Source: a virus
DNA: 20,253 nucleotides
Virus record (IMG/VR): IMGVR_UViG_3300043775_001393
Location: 1-20,253 of that record
Direction: 5' to 3' (one strand)
Below the pieces are notes generated by a model. That model saw only the letters and a list, made by a program, of their open reading frames with translations. It searched no databases and was not told the origin of the DNA. Shown piece by piece: positions 12,722 to 18,704 of this stretch. The translations under genes and the position numbers were made by a program. Within the stretch, counting starts at the first letter, position 1. Each line of letters starts with the position of its first letter.

Positions 12722-12943
12722 ATGACCAATCCAAAAGATAATGAAGAAATAAGACTTTCGATCATTACAAATATGTGTTATAGTTCACGTCCTGATTTCG
12801 AATACTTACCAAGACCAACTGGTGAAACTAAACACGAGAGACGGGCTTATGATCCACGAATGAAAACTACTTCGTTATGGTGCAGTATGGCCAAGATATT
12901 CGACAATGACATCCTTCCTTATATGAACTTTAAAGAGAACTAA
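12722..12943 (+). CDS. Small protein of unknown function preceding the clamp loader
   Basis: A 73-aa protein, first in the operon behind a consensus promoter (transcription start expected near 12697). The ribosome binding site is weak (AAGG at 12711-12714). The middle is basic and Pro/Arg-rich (SSRPDFEYLPRPTGETKHERRAYDPR) and the C-terminus hydrophobic (LWCSMAKIFDNDILPYMNF). No known motif. It ends 3 bp before the clamp-loader start, so the two are cotranscribed and probably coupled. It may be a small DNA-metabolism accessory protein (guess from place only). Confidence 0.65.
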   Translation: MTNPKDNEEIRLSIITNMCYSSRPDFEYLPRPTGETKHERRAYDPRMKTTSLWCSMAKIFDNDILPYMNFKEN

Positions 12944-12946
12944 GAT

Positions 12947-13879
12947 ATGGCAATTCCACAATTATGGGTTGAAAAATACAGACCGTCCACACTCGAAGGA
13001 TATGTTTTCACTGATCCTAAACAAAAAGCAACTATTGAAAAGTGGGTTAAAGAGAAAAACATTGGGCATTTGGGTCTCAGCGGTCCGGGAGGAGTTGGTA
13101 AAACAACTCTGGCACGATTACTTGTAAATGAACTAGGTGTTAATCCATACGATTTCTTAGAAATTAATGCAAGTCGAAATTCTAGTATCGACGAAGTCAG
13201 AGACCGTATAACAAACTTTGCTCAAATGATGCCATTTGGCGCATTTAAGATTATATTACTTGATGAAGCGGATGGCGTGTCTTTTAGTGGCCAACAGGCA
13301 TTGCGTGGTGTTATCGAGGCATATAGTGATACTGCACGGTTTATTCTAACCTATAATTATCCGCATCGAATCATCCCTGCGTTGAAAAGTCGTTGTCAAG
13401 GATTTCATATTGAGAAACCTGACGTAACCGAGTTTACTACTAGAGTTGCCACCATTTTAATCAACGAAAACGTTGAATTTTCATTGGATGTTCTCGATTC
13501 GTATGTCAGAGCAACCTATCCAGATTTGCGGAAATGTATCAACGAATTACAACAAAATACGATTTCAAATAAGTTAGTGTCGCCAGGTGATGGTGATAAT
13601 AGCACGGCTGAATGGCGTTTTCAGATGGTTGAGTTATTCAAAGCTGGTAAGATAAACGATGCACGTGCATTACTATGTGGTAAAATCTCAGCAGATGAAA
13701 TGGAGGATGTGTATAGATTTATCTATGATAACCTATCCATTTTTAGTGAGGATTCCACAGTTCAAGATTCTATTATCTTAATAGTTAAGCAATCTTTAGT
13801 GGACCACCAGGCGGTGGCAGATCCAGAGATCAACCTCAGTGCCTGTCTAATCCGTATTATGAGATTACTAAATAAGTGA
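12947..13879 (+). CDS. 44: Clamp loader ATPase subunit (T4 gp44-like)
   Basis: A 310-aa AAA+ ATPase, close to the roughly 319 residues of T4 gp44. Opening WVEKYRPSTLEGYV is the classic RFC/gp44 start. Walker A is GPGGVGKTT (46-54), Walker B ILLDEAD (103-109), sensor 1 Asn in TYNYPHRI (about 137) and the SRC box LKSRCQ (146-151) supplies the arginine finger acting on the neighbouring subunit. The ATPase opens the phage sliding clamp and places it on primer-template DNA for the replicative polymerase and for clamp-dependent late transcription. The small clamp-loader subunit (gp62), which follows gene 44 in T4, is not recognisable here; a dCMP deaminase follows instead, overlapping by one base. 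Confidence 0.93.
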   Translation: MAIPQLWVEKYRPSTLEGYVFTDPKQKATIEKWVKEKNIGHLGLSGPGGVGKTTLARLLVNELGVNPYDFLEINASRNSSIDEVRDRITNFAQMMPFGAFKIILLDEADGVSFSGQQALRGVIEAYSDTARFILTYNYPHRIIPALKSRCQGFHIEKPDVTEFTTRVATILINENVEFSLDVLDSYVRATYPDLRKCINELQQNTISNKLVSPGDGDNSTAEWRFQMVELFKAGKINDARALLCGKISADEMEDVYRFIYDNLSIFSEDSTVQDSIILIVKQSLVDHQAVADPEINLSACLIRIMRLLNK

Positions 13880-14322
13880 TGAAACCTAAATTTATACAAG
13901 CCTACATGAAAACTGCCTTTACATTCGCTGAACTCAGTACAGCAGAAAAGATGAAGGTTGGTTCTATCGTAGTTAAAGATAACCGGATAATATCGATTGG
14001 TTATAATGGCACGCCTTCAGGCTGGTCAAATGACTGTGAAGACCGTATAGTAAACCCAGATACAGGTGAAGTTGAATTAAAAACTAAACCAGAGGTAGCG
14101 CATTCAGAATCCAACGCAATTTTGAAATTAGCTAGAAGTCACGAGTCTGCGTTAGATGCCAGTTTGTTCATAACACACTCACCCTGTATAAATTGCGCAA
14201 AAATGATTTACCAAGCAGGAATCTCAGAGGTATACTATTCAATTGAATACAAATCAAGGGATGGTATCGAGTTCCTGAAAAAATGCAACATCCCCGTCCA
14301 CCAAGTAAAGGAAACACAATGA
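13879..14322 (+). CDS. cd: dCMP deaminase (T4 cd-like)
   Basis: A 147-aa zinc deaminase converting dCMP to dUMP, the substrate for thymidylate synthase. The zinc site is HSESN (75-79; His75 ligand, Glu77 proton shuttle) with SPCINC (101-106; Cys103 and Cys106). The upstream VGSIVVKDNRIISIGYNGTPSGW (28-50) and the N-terminal zinc-type NDCED are typical of the phage and bacterial dCMP deaminases. I start at the ATG at 13879, which overlaps the clamp-loader stop (TGATG), in preference to the adjoining GTG at 13876. It supplies dTTP for phage DNA synthesis. Its stop overlaps the next ATG in an ATGA. Confidence 0.93.
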   Translation: MKPKFIQAYMKTAFTFAELSTAEKMKVGSIVVKDNRIISIGYNGTPSGWSNDCEDRIVNPDTGEVELKTKPEVAHSESNAILKLARSHESALDASLFITHSPCINCAKMIYQAGISEVYYSIEYKSRDGIEFLKKCNIPVHQVKETQ

Positions 14323-14618
14323 AAGAACGCTTCATGATCATAACTTATGTACTAACCAGAAACGGTTCATACGATGAGTTAACTGATTTCAAAAACCGAG
14401 TATCACCTAAAAATTTGCAACAAGCAAGTGTAATCTTAGATCTTAAAGATCAGAAAGTTATCAAGAACAGTCTACAAAAGAAGTATGATTTCTTAGAAGT
14501 ATTGACAATCTATAGAAACGAGATCGGTGCCCAACTGGATCCATATATCCAACATCTTGGGTTATTTCCAACTGAATCGACTGAAGAAGTTGCAGAAGCG
14601 GAAGTCGTTGAGGCTTAG
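14319..14618 (+). CDS. Protein of unknown function, 99 aa
   Basis: The ATG at 14319 overlaps the dCMP deaminase stop (ATGA) and has AAAGGA eight bases upstream; an in-frame ATG at 14283 lies inside the previous gene and has no RBS. The protein reads MIITYVLTRNGSYDELTDF, then QQASVILDLKDQKVIKNSL, a helical part (YDFLEVLTIYRNEIGAQL) and an acidic Glu/Val tail. No catalytic motif is present. I considered the small clamp-loader subunit gp62 because of position, but see no supporting similarity. It closes the replication operon and is followed by a GC-rich hairpin element and a terminator. Confidence 0.68.
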   Translation: MKERFMIITYVLTRNGSYDELTDFKNRVSPKNLQQASVILDLKDQKVIKNSLQKKYDFLEVLTIYRNEIGAQLDPYIQHLGLFPTESTEEVAEAEVVEA

Positions 14619-14632
14619 ATTGTCGTAGTTAG

Positions 14633-14654
14633 GCTCGCGCCTAACGGCGCTCGC
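14633..14654 (-). repeat. 22-bp GC-rich hairpin element, copy 1
   Basis: On the - strand: arm GCGAG, stem CGCC, loop GTTA, stem GGCG, arm CGAGC. It is intergenic, 14 bp after the stop at 14618. On the + strand an alternative hairpin GTTAGGC/GCCTAAC overlaps its first part. Confidence 0.7.
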
Positions 14655-14670
14655 TAGGAGGTAATACACA

Positions 14671-14682
14671 ATTATCTTTTAG
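14671..14682 (+). repeat. ATTATCTTTTAG 12-mer, intergenic copy
   Basis: Exact copy of the dispersed 12-mer, lying between hairpin element copy 1 and the terminator at 14706. Confidence 0.7.
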
Positions 14683-14705
14683 TCATATTGAGCTCGCAAA
14701 ATATC

Positions 14706-14736
14706 AAAAGGGTCTATCTAATAGGCCCTTTTCTTT
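14706..14736 (+). terminator. Rho-independent terminator of the replication operon
   Basis: AAAAGGGTCT (14706-14715) pairs with 14723-14732 (ten pairs including one G-T) around a 7-nt loop, followed by TTTTCTTT. Confidence 0.82.
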
Positions 14737-14751
14737 ACCCATCGAAAAAGG

Positions 14752-14779
14752 TTGACATCCATTATCTTTTAGGTATAAT
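14752..14779 (+). promoter_or_regulatory. Sigma70 promoter of the DUF1566 operon, with the 12-mer in its spacer
   Basis: TTGACA (14752-14757), 16-bp spacer and TATAAT (14774-14779), both perfect. Twelve of the 16 spacer bases are an exact ATTATCTTTTAG (14761-14772), so a protein that binds the 12-mer would compete with RNA polymerase here (inference). Confidence 0.85.
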
Positions 14780-14810
14780 ACATACAATATCAACTACTAG
14801 GAGAATTAAA

Positions 14811-14891
14811 ATGTTTTACACTCTTACTTTCATCGCATTCTTATTTGTTTTTGCTTTTATGCTTGCTGATTTTCTTACGGACTTCGAATGA
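14811..14891 (+). CDS. 26-aa membrane peptide leading the DUF1566 operon
   Basis: The ATG at 14811 has AGGAG nine bases upstream and lies 31 bp after a perfect -10 box. The peptide is one hydrophobic helix (FYTLTFIAFLFVFAFMLADFL) with a short acidic end (TDFE) and no positive charge, so a single inner-membrane span is likely. The stop overlaps the next ATG in an ATGA, coupling it to the first DUF1566 gene. A longer reading from a TTG at 14688 would include the promoter and is rejected. Function unknown; small phage membrane peptides may act in superinfection exclusion or lysis control, with no direct evidence here. Confidence 0.7.
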   Translation: MFYTLTFIAFLFVFAFMLADFLTDFE

Positions 14892-15184
14892 ACATCGAAA
14901 TAGCACCGATTGCATTTCAAAAAGAATTAAACTGGTATGATGCTAGGTTGTACTGCTTTTCGTTGACCATTGATGGAAAAACTGGATGGCGTTTACCTAC
15001 CAATAAGGAACAAGAGTTTCTAAAATCACAGAACATTGAAAGTTCTGATGAATGGTATTGGACTTCCGATGATTACGCTGAAAACTTGGTAGTTTGTTAC
15101 AACTGGCATTCTGATATGTGTGCTAGTGGGAATAAAAATAACCCGTTTTACGCCAGACCAGTGAGAGATCTAAAAGATAATTGA
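14888..15184 (+). CDS. DUF1566/Lcl-type stand-alone protein, paralogue 1
   Basis: A 98-aa protein consisting of one DUF1566 (Lcl C-terminal-like, C-type-lectin-like) domain: start MNIEIAP, W-YDARLYCFSL (16-26), IDGKTGWRLPT (28-38), WYWTS (56-60) and a closing ARPVRDL. No signal peptide, so it is cytoplasmic or injected. The N-terminal 40 residues are nearly shared by all paralogues of the operon; the part after GWRLPT is variable. The start is coupled to the membrane peptide by an ATGA overlap. The C-terminal LKDN is encoded by a reverse copy of the 12-mer repeat (15170-15181), which runs into the stop codon. Confidence 0.8.
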   Translation: MNIEIAPIAFQKELNWYDARLYCFSLTIDGKTGWRLPTNKEQEFLKSQNIESSDEWYWTSDDYAENLVVCYNWHSDMCASGNKNNPFYARPVRDLKDN

Positions 15185-15190
15185 ATCAAC

Positions 15191-15212
15191 GCGAGCACCG
15201 CTAGGTGCGAGC
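15191..15212 (+). repeat. 22-bp GC-rich hairpin element, copy 2
   Basis: Arm GCGAG, stem CACC, loop GCTA, stem GGTG, arm CGAGC. It lies in the 44-bp gap between paralogues 1 and 2, and ends four bases before the Shine-Dalgarno AAGGA (15217-15221) of paralogue 2. Confidence 0.72.
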
Positions 15213-15228
15213 TATTAAGGAAAACCGC

Positions 15229-15567
15229 ATGAACTTTGAAGTAGCACCAGAAAAGTATTGGACTCGCCTACCCTACGATGAAGCAGTATTCTATTGCTTC
15301 ACATTAGGTTATCGTTTACCAACAGAAAAAGAATTCCTTGAACTCTCAGTTGCTGAATTTAGATTTGAAGGCCCTTATTGGACTAGTGAACCTCCTCGTC
15401 TTGAGTTCAGATATGTTTACATTAACTTACAAAAAGGCAGAGGTGGTTGCACCAGTTCACGGGTTAGTAGTAAATGTTTGGTTTTGCCAATTAGAACTAA
15501 ACAACCTATTGTCAAAACGCCAAATCTTTTCAAACGGATTATTAACCGACTATGTACATCGAAATAG
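15229..15567 (+). CDS. DUF1566/Lcl-type protein, paralogue 2 (divergent)
   Basis: A 112-aa paralogue from ATG 15229, preceded by AAGGA; a GTG at 15205 lies within the hairpin element and is rejected. It keeps MNFEVAP, YDEAVFYCF (16-24) and YRLPTEKEFLEL, but the segment IDGKTGW found in the others is shortened to LGYRLPT. The aromatic pair is PYWTSE (49-54), and the family's final RxVR appears as VLPIRT (85-90). It carries an extra basic tail (FKRIINRLCTSK), part of which overlaps the next gene by 16 bp. The degenerate core suggests it has drifted from the group or lost a binding loop. Confidence 0.76.
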   Translation: MNFEVAPEKYWTRLPYDEAVFYCFTLGYRLPTEKEFLELSVAEFRFEGPYWTSEPPRLEFRYVYINLQKGRGGCTSSRVSSKCLVLPIRTKQPIVKTPNLFKRIINRLCTSK

Positions 15568-15905
15568 CACCTCCCAAATATCAGGTTAAAATGCCACAAA
15601 ATACAGCAAAGATGTATTGTTTCTCCCTTAACATTGACGGTAAGGTAGGCTGGCGTGAACCAACCACCAACGAATTGCATAAGATTACGAAATCCATAGA
15701 TTACGAGGAATGGGCTTCTAACCGTGGTTGTTGGAGTGCTGATGGTTATACTATCTTACGTGATTGTTGGTCGTTACCATGGCCACTTATCAATGATTAC
15801 GAACTTAATACTCCACGTTTGGTAGTCCCAGTTAGAACCCTACCAGAAGTCGGTTGGTTTGGTAGGTTGATCTACAAATGGAACGGATATAGAGAAATCC
15901 TATGA
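15552..15905 (+). CDS. DUF1566/Lcl-type protein, paralogue 3
   Basis: A 117-aa paralogue: MYIEIAPPKY, AKMYCFSLNIDGKVGW (19-34) and REPTTNEL, where Leu of the RLPT motif is replaced by Glu. The Trp/Ser aromatic turn is GCWSADG (59-65), and the region between it and VPVRTL is unlike that of the other copies. An extra C-terminal segment (WFGRLIYKWNGYREIL) follows. The start lies inside the end of paralogue 2 without a good ribosome binding site, so translation is likely coupled. Its stop overlaps the next ATG in an ATGA. Confidence 0.76.
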   Translation: MYIEIAPPKYQVKMPQNTAKMYCFSLNIDGKVGWREPTTNELHKITKSIDYEEWASNRGCWSADGYTILRDCWSLPWPLINDYELNTPRLVVPVRTLPEVGWFGRLIYKWNGYREIL

Positions 15906-16237
15906 ACTTTGAAACAGCACCGAAGTCAGCAGTAATTGAAGCAAACTACGATGATGCCAGATTCTACTGTATGGCAAACATTGAGGGTAAAACAGGTTGG
16001 AGATTACCAACTATGGATGAATTGAATCAAATATACCTTGATAATCGATTACAGGTGCAAAAGTTTGAACCAGTTTGTTACTGGTCATGCACTCCGTATA
16101 ATGTACTCGATAACCCAGTTTTTGACAAAGCCGTTTGGACTCAAGATTTCAGAAAAGGATTCCAAACGTATTGCATACCAGGCAAAAACAATATACCATA
16201 CAATAGGTATTTTGTATTACCTGTTCGTGATCTCTAA
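15902..16237 (+). CDS. DUF1566/Lcl-type protein, paralogue 4
   Basis: A 111-aa paralogue beginning MNFETAPKSAVIEANYDDAR, with FYCMANIEGKTGWRLPTMDEL (21-41), CYWSCTP (59-65) and a terminal RYFVLPVRDL. The variable middle (66-100) is longer than in the shorter paralogues. It starts at the ATGA overlap with paralogue 3. Its TAA stop is formed inside a reverse copy of the 12-mer repeat (16234-16245), the second paralogue of the array to end this way. Confidence 0.79.
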   Translation: MNFETAPKSAVIEANYDDARFYCMANIEGKTGWRLPTMDELNQIYLDNRLQVQKFEPVCYWSCTPYNVLDNPVFDKAVWTQDFRKGFQTYCIPGKNNIPYNRYFVLPVRDL

Positions 16238-16263
16238 AAGATAATTAAACCAAGGAATCTAAC

Positions 16264-16551
16264 ATGAAAAGCATTGACGTATACAAACCAACCCACGATG
16301 ATTGGTACCCTTCATACCAAGTAGAAGGTTGGGATAACCTACAACTTGTTTGTGTTTCCTTTATTCAGACTGGTCCAGATCCAGCAAGGGGGAATGGCCA
16401 ATGGCGTGTTTGCGTTTGGGGTGCAGATGATTGCGGTATGGAAAGAGACTACGACGATCGCAGTGAAGCTATGACTATGTTCTATCGGGTTATCAGTTGG
16501 GAGTTTGTAGATCTTAAGTTGCTACGTGAACATGGGTTTGTTAGTGCATGA
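16264..16551 (+). CDS. Unrelated small phage protein embedded in the DUF1566 array
   Basis: A 95-aa protein without DUF1566 features. It reads YKPTHDDWYPSYQVEGWDNL, LVCVSFIQTG and QWRVCVWGADDCGMERDYDD, then a helical C-terminus (FYRVISWEFVDLKLLREHGF). The block RVCVWGxDDxGMExDF is, from memory, a small-protein family of T4-like phages with unknown role. AAGGAA lies seven bases before the ATG, a better ribosome binding site than most of its neighbours have. Its stop overlaps the start of the next DUF1566 gene in an ATGA, so it is fully part of the operon although unrelated to the other members. Confidence 0.72.
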   Translation: MKSIDVYKPTHDDWYPSYQVEGWDNLQLVCVSFIQTGPDPARGNGQWRVCVWGADDCGMERDYDDRSEAMTMFYRVISWEFVDLKLLREHGFVSA

Positions 16552-16841
16552 AATATGAAATAGCACCCAAATCAACAACAATCCAATCCACGTGGGATGA
16601 AGCTATGATATATTGTTTTTCTCTTAACATAGATGGTAAGGTTGGATGGTGGTTACCTACCTTCGAAGAACTCACCGAGATATTTTCAACAGATAAGGAT
16701 TTCGACGATGGGACGTATTGGTCTTCTACTGAGGGTGATAACAGTAACGCATTCGTTAAGATGCTCCCACGCCACGGGTTTGCAACTTCAAGTCAAAAAC
16801 ACATCGTCAATCATACCAGAGCAGTCAGAACAATCATATAA
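16548..16841 (+). CDS. DUF1566/Lcl-type protein, paralogue 5
   Basis: A 97-aa paralogue: MKYEIAPKSTTIQSTWDEAM, IYCFSLNIDGKVGWWLPT (21-38, with Trp in place of Arg in GWRLPT), FEELTEIF, TYWSSTEGDNSNAF (56-69) and a final HTRAVRTII. It starts at an ATGA overlap with the unrelated gene before it. Size and motif spacing are close to paralogues 6 and 7, with which it forms the tighter subgroup of the array. Confidence 0.8.
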   Translation: MKYEIAPKSTTIQSTWDEAMIYCFSLNIDGKVGWWLPTFEELTEIFSTDKDFDDGTYWSSTEGDNSNAFVKMLPRHGFATSSQKHIVNHTRAVRTII

Positions 16842-16865
16842 TCTTTTTAACCATTGGAATAATTT

Positions 16866-17156
16866 ATGAACTTTGAAATAGCACCAAAAGAAACCGAAAT
16901 AGAAGCAATCTGGAGTGATGCCGTTCTCTATTGCGCATCCATTTGTATAGATGGTAAGTCAGGGTGGCGTTTACCAACCAACGCAGAGTTATACACGATC
17001 AGTAAATCAACCAATGATTTCAAAAAGACATGGTATTGGTCATCAGTAGAAAGTGACAATTTTCACGCTTTTTCTCAGCATTTTACCACTAATATGCAAA
17101 GCGTACACAGCAAAAAACTATACGCAAATCGAGTCAGAGCAGTGAGAGATCTATGA
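16866..17156 (+). CDS. DUF1566/Lcl-type protein, paralogue 6
   Basis: A 96-aa paralogue: MNFEIAPKETEIEAIWSDAV, LYCASICIDGKSGWRLPT (21-38), NAELYTISKSTNDFKKTWYW (39-58), SSVESDNFHAF and NRVRAVRDL. The first 16 residues are almost the same as in paralogue 7, pointing to a recent duplication, while the segments after the WYWSS turn differ strongly. It lies 24 bp after paralogue 5 with a weak GGAATAA upstream; its stop overlaps the next start in an ATGA. Confidence 0.81.
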   Translation: MNFEIAPKETEIEAIWSDAVLYCASICIDGKSGWRLPTNAELYTISKSTNDFKKTWYWSSVESDNFHAFSQHFTTNMQSVHSKKLYANRVRAVRDL

Positions 17157-17455
17157 CTTTCGAAATCGCACCGAAAGAAACTGAAATAGAATCCAACTGG
17201 GATGATGCCAAACTATATTGCTTTGCTCTTAATATAGATGGTAAAACAGGTTGGAGATTACCAACCAAGAAAGAATTGTGGATACTAAAGGAATCAGACA
17301 ACGATTTTGCTATACGTTGGTATTGGTCATCTACTGAGAATGAGAACTGTGACAATATCGCGTGGTGTTATTACGGTGGTGTTACCGGTGGTGTTGGCTA
17401 CAATTTTAAAGATAATAACAGCATATGTGTTAGAGCTGTTAGGTCTATTGATTGA
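17153..17455 (+). CDS. DUF1566/Lcl-type protein, paralogue 7
   Basis: A 100-aa paralogue and the most typical member: MTFEIAPKETEIESNWDDAK, LYCFALNIDGKTGWRLPT (21-38), KKELWILKESDNDFAIRWYW (39-58), SSTENENCDNIAWCYYGG and a closing CVRAVRSID. Its second half is rich in Gly, Tyr, Asn and Cys, the composition expected of an exposed ligand-binding face in C-type-lectin-like folds. It ends the operon; a short hairpin follows at 17501 before the convergent GIY-YIG gene. Confidence 0.82.
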   Translation: MTFEIAPKETEIESNWDDAKLYCFALNIDGKTGWRLPTKKELWILKESDNDFAIRWYWSSTENENCDNIAWCYYGGVTGGVGYNFKDNNSICVRAVRSID

Positions 17456-17500
17456 GGTTTATTGTTGGTTTTGGGTTATTTTGGGGTTGCTATACTGAAA

Positions 17501-17520
17501 GGGCCCACTTGCGTGAGCCC
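17501..17520. terminator. Weak hairpin between convergent genes, possible terminator
   Basis: GGGC/GCCC (17501-17504 with 17517-17520) plus CAC/GTG around TTGC, with one C-A mismatch. It is followed on the + strand by CATTATCTTTT, so the neighbouring 12-mer would supply the T-rich tract. Confidence 0.5.
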
Positions 17521-17521
17521 C

Positions 17522-17533
17522 ATTATCTTTTAG
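17522..17533 (+). repeat. ATTATCTTTTAG 12-mer at the 3' end of the second GIY-YIG gene
   Basis: Exact copy overlapping the last codon and stop of the - strand gene. The first GIY-YIG gene ends in the same way at 11471-11482. Confidence 0.7.
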
Positions 17534-18693
17534 TCTAATCTTTTACACTTCCAGCCGCCTCGATGGGTTTCTCTAACGCCATTGGAAACTTTTTGCATAC
17601 CTCGGTATGATAAATTATTATCTTTACAGAATTGACGCATATCACCAACTTTGAAAACTTCACCTTGTGGGTTAATGACATCCCAGTAAACTGGTGTTCG
17701 TTCAACTCGATAATTAATACAGGTCCAACCATGATACTGGCGTTGAGAACCAGATGCCACTTTACACATAGCAGAATAACTAAGGTCATGTTCTACACAA
17801 AACTTTTTAAAATCATCTGGACAATGGACATTGCCATCTGGGTCAGTGGCCTCCCATTTACACATAGTCGTCAGTCGTTCCGTTTCTAAATGCTTACACT
17901 TCCAACCACGATGTGTATCTTGTCTGCCATTTGATACGTCTTTCATACACCCTGGATTCAATCCATTTTCTCTACAAAAACGTTCAAGATTTTTAATTTG
18001 AAATACAACACCTAACGGATTTGTAAGTTCCCAATGTTGATCGTGAGGATGATCCATCGTGTTTTTATCCAGCTTCACTTTGGTATTTTTGCGAATCACT
18101 TCTTCACGAACCTCTTGTGGCGTGCTCAAACACACGCAAGTCCATCCTTTGTGATTCGTTATTTTTCCTTTATCAACCGCATTCATACATGATCGATTTA
18201 ACCCGTTGTCCCTGCAATATTTTTCAAGATTGTTAATCTCAATAACTTCGCCGGTTGGAGTTGTCAATCTCCAGCGTTTAGTTGCTCGAATCTTCGTAAC
18301 CGTGTTGTTTTTCAACCTAGTTTGATACCCTTTCTTCGCACTCTTACTGGTAGTAACAAATTTCACAGTACCACCATTGTCAACACAATGTTTATTCAAT
18401 GAAAGTGGTTCTTTTCGATGTTTCTTGATGATATCCTGTTCGTACCAATAAACCGCATCAACGTCAGTAGATTCAAATATAATCTCATATTCAAATGCAC
18501 CTTTCCCGTATTCATCGATTAATGCTTCGACATAAGTACTACTAGTAAAGTAGTAAATCCAAAAATCATCATTTGGTAGTCGTTTTCGATCGATATTTAA
18601 TTTACGGTATCCGTAATAGAACTGACCTGTTGGTTTGCATACAAGTTTATACACGTATGCTGGCACACCCGTGCCGTTTTGATAAATACTCAT
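17530..18693 (-). CDS. GIY-YIG homing-type endonuclease with four C-terminal DNA-binding modules
   Basis: A 387-aa relative of the protein at 11468-12586. Residues 12-102 form the GIY-YIG-type nuclease: YVYKLVCKPTGQFYYG (13-28), a conserved Arg, Glu in YEQDIIKKH (84-92) and LSLN. One basic NUMOD3-like unit remains (KSAKKGYQTRLKNN, 117-130) instead of seven. Four modules of about 50 residues follow (140-188, 220-269, 279-328, 336-387), each with W-x-[LVA]-x-x-P-x-G, a [DN]-[LFM]-x-x-[FY]-C element and HxGW-x-C. Such modules occur singly at the C-terminus of many homing endonucleases. The last one reads HRGGWKC, with one extra Gly. The start follows AGAGG and the leader is a duplicate of the other GIY-YIG gene's. 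It is a free-standing homing gene; its target is not visible. Confidence 0.82.
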   Translation of the reverse strand: MSIYQNGTGVPAYVYKLVCKPTGQFYYGYRKLNIDRKRLPNDDFWIYYFTSSTYVEALIDEYGKGAFEYEIIFESTDVDAVYWYEQDIIKKHRKEPLSLNKHCVDNGGTVKFVTTSKSAKKGYQTRLKNNTVTKIRATKRWRLTTPTGEVIEINNLEKYCRDNGLNRSCMNAVDKGKITNHKGWTCVCLSTPQEVREEVIRKNTKVKLDKNTMDHPHDQHWELTNPLGVVFQIKNLERFCRENGLNPGCMKDVSNGRQDTHRGWKCKHLETERLTTMCKWEATDPDGNVHCPDDFKKFCVEHDLSYSAMCKVASGSQRQYHGWTCINYRVERTPVYWDVINPQGEVFKVGDMRQFCKDNNLSYRGMQKVSNGVRETHRGGWKCKRLD

Positions 18694-18704
18694 GCTGATG
18701 TTTC

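Noticed and set aside
14319-14618. Small clamp-loader subunit (gp62)
   Set aside because: Only the position suggests it; the 99-aa sequence shows no recognisable similarity.
14688-14810. TTG-initiated extension of the 26-aa membrane peptide
   Set aside because: It contains a terminator and a perfect sigma70 promoter; the ATG at 14811 has its own AGGAG.
15205-15228. GTG start for DUF1566 paralogue 2
   Set aside because: It lies within the GC-rich hairpin element; ATG 15229 has AAGGA and gives the paralogues' common N-terminus.
14888-17455. Diversity-generating retroelement feeding the lectin-like genes
   Set aside because: No reverse transcriptase, template repeat or adenine-biased variation is visible in the window.
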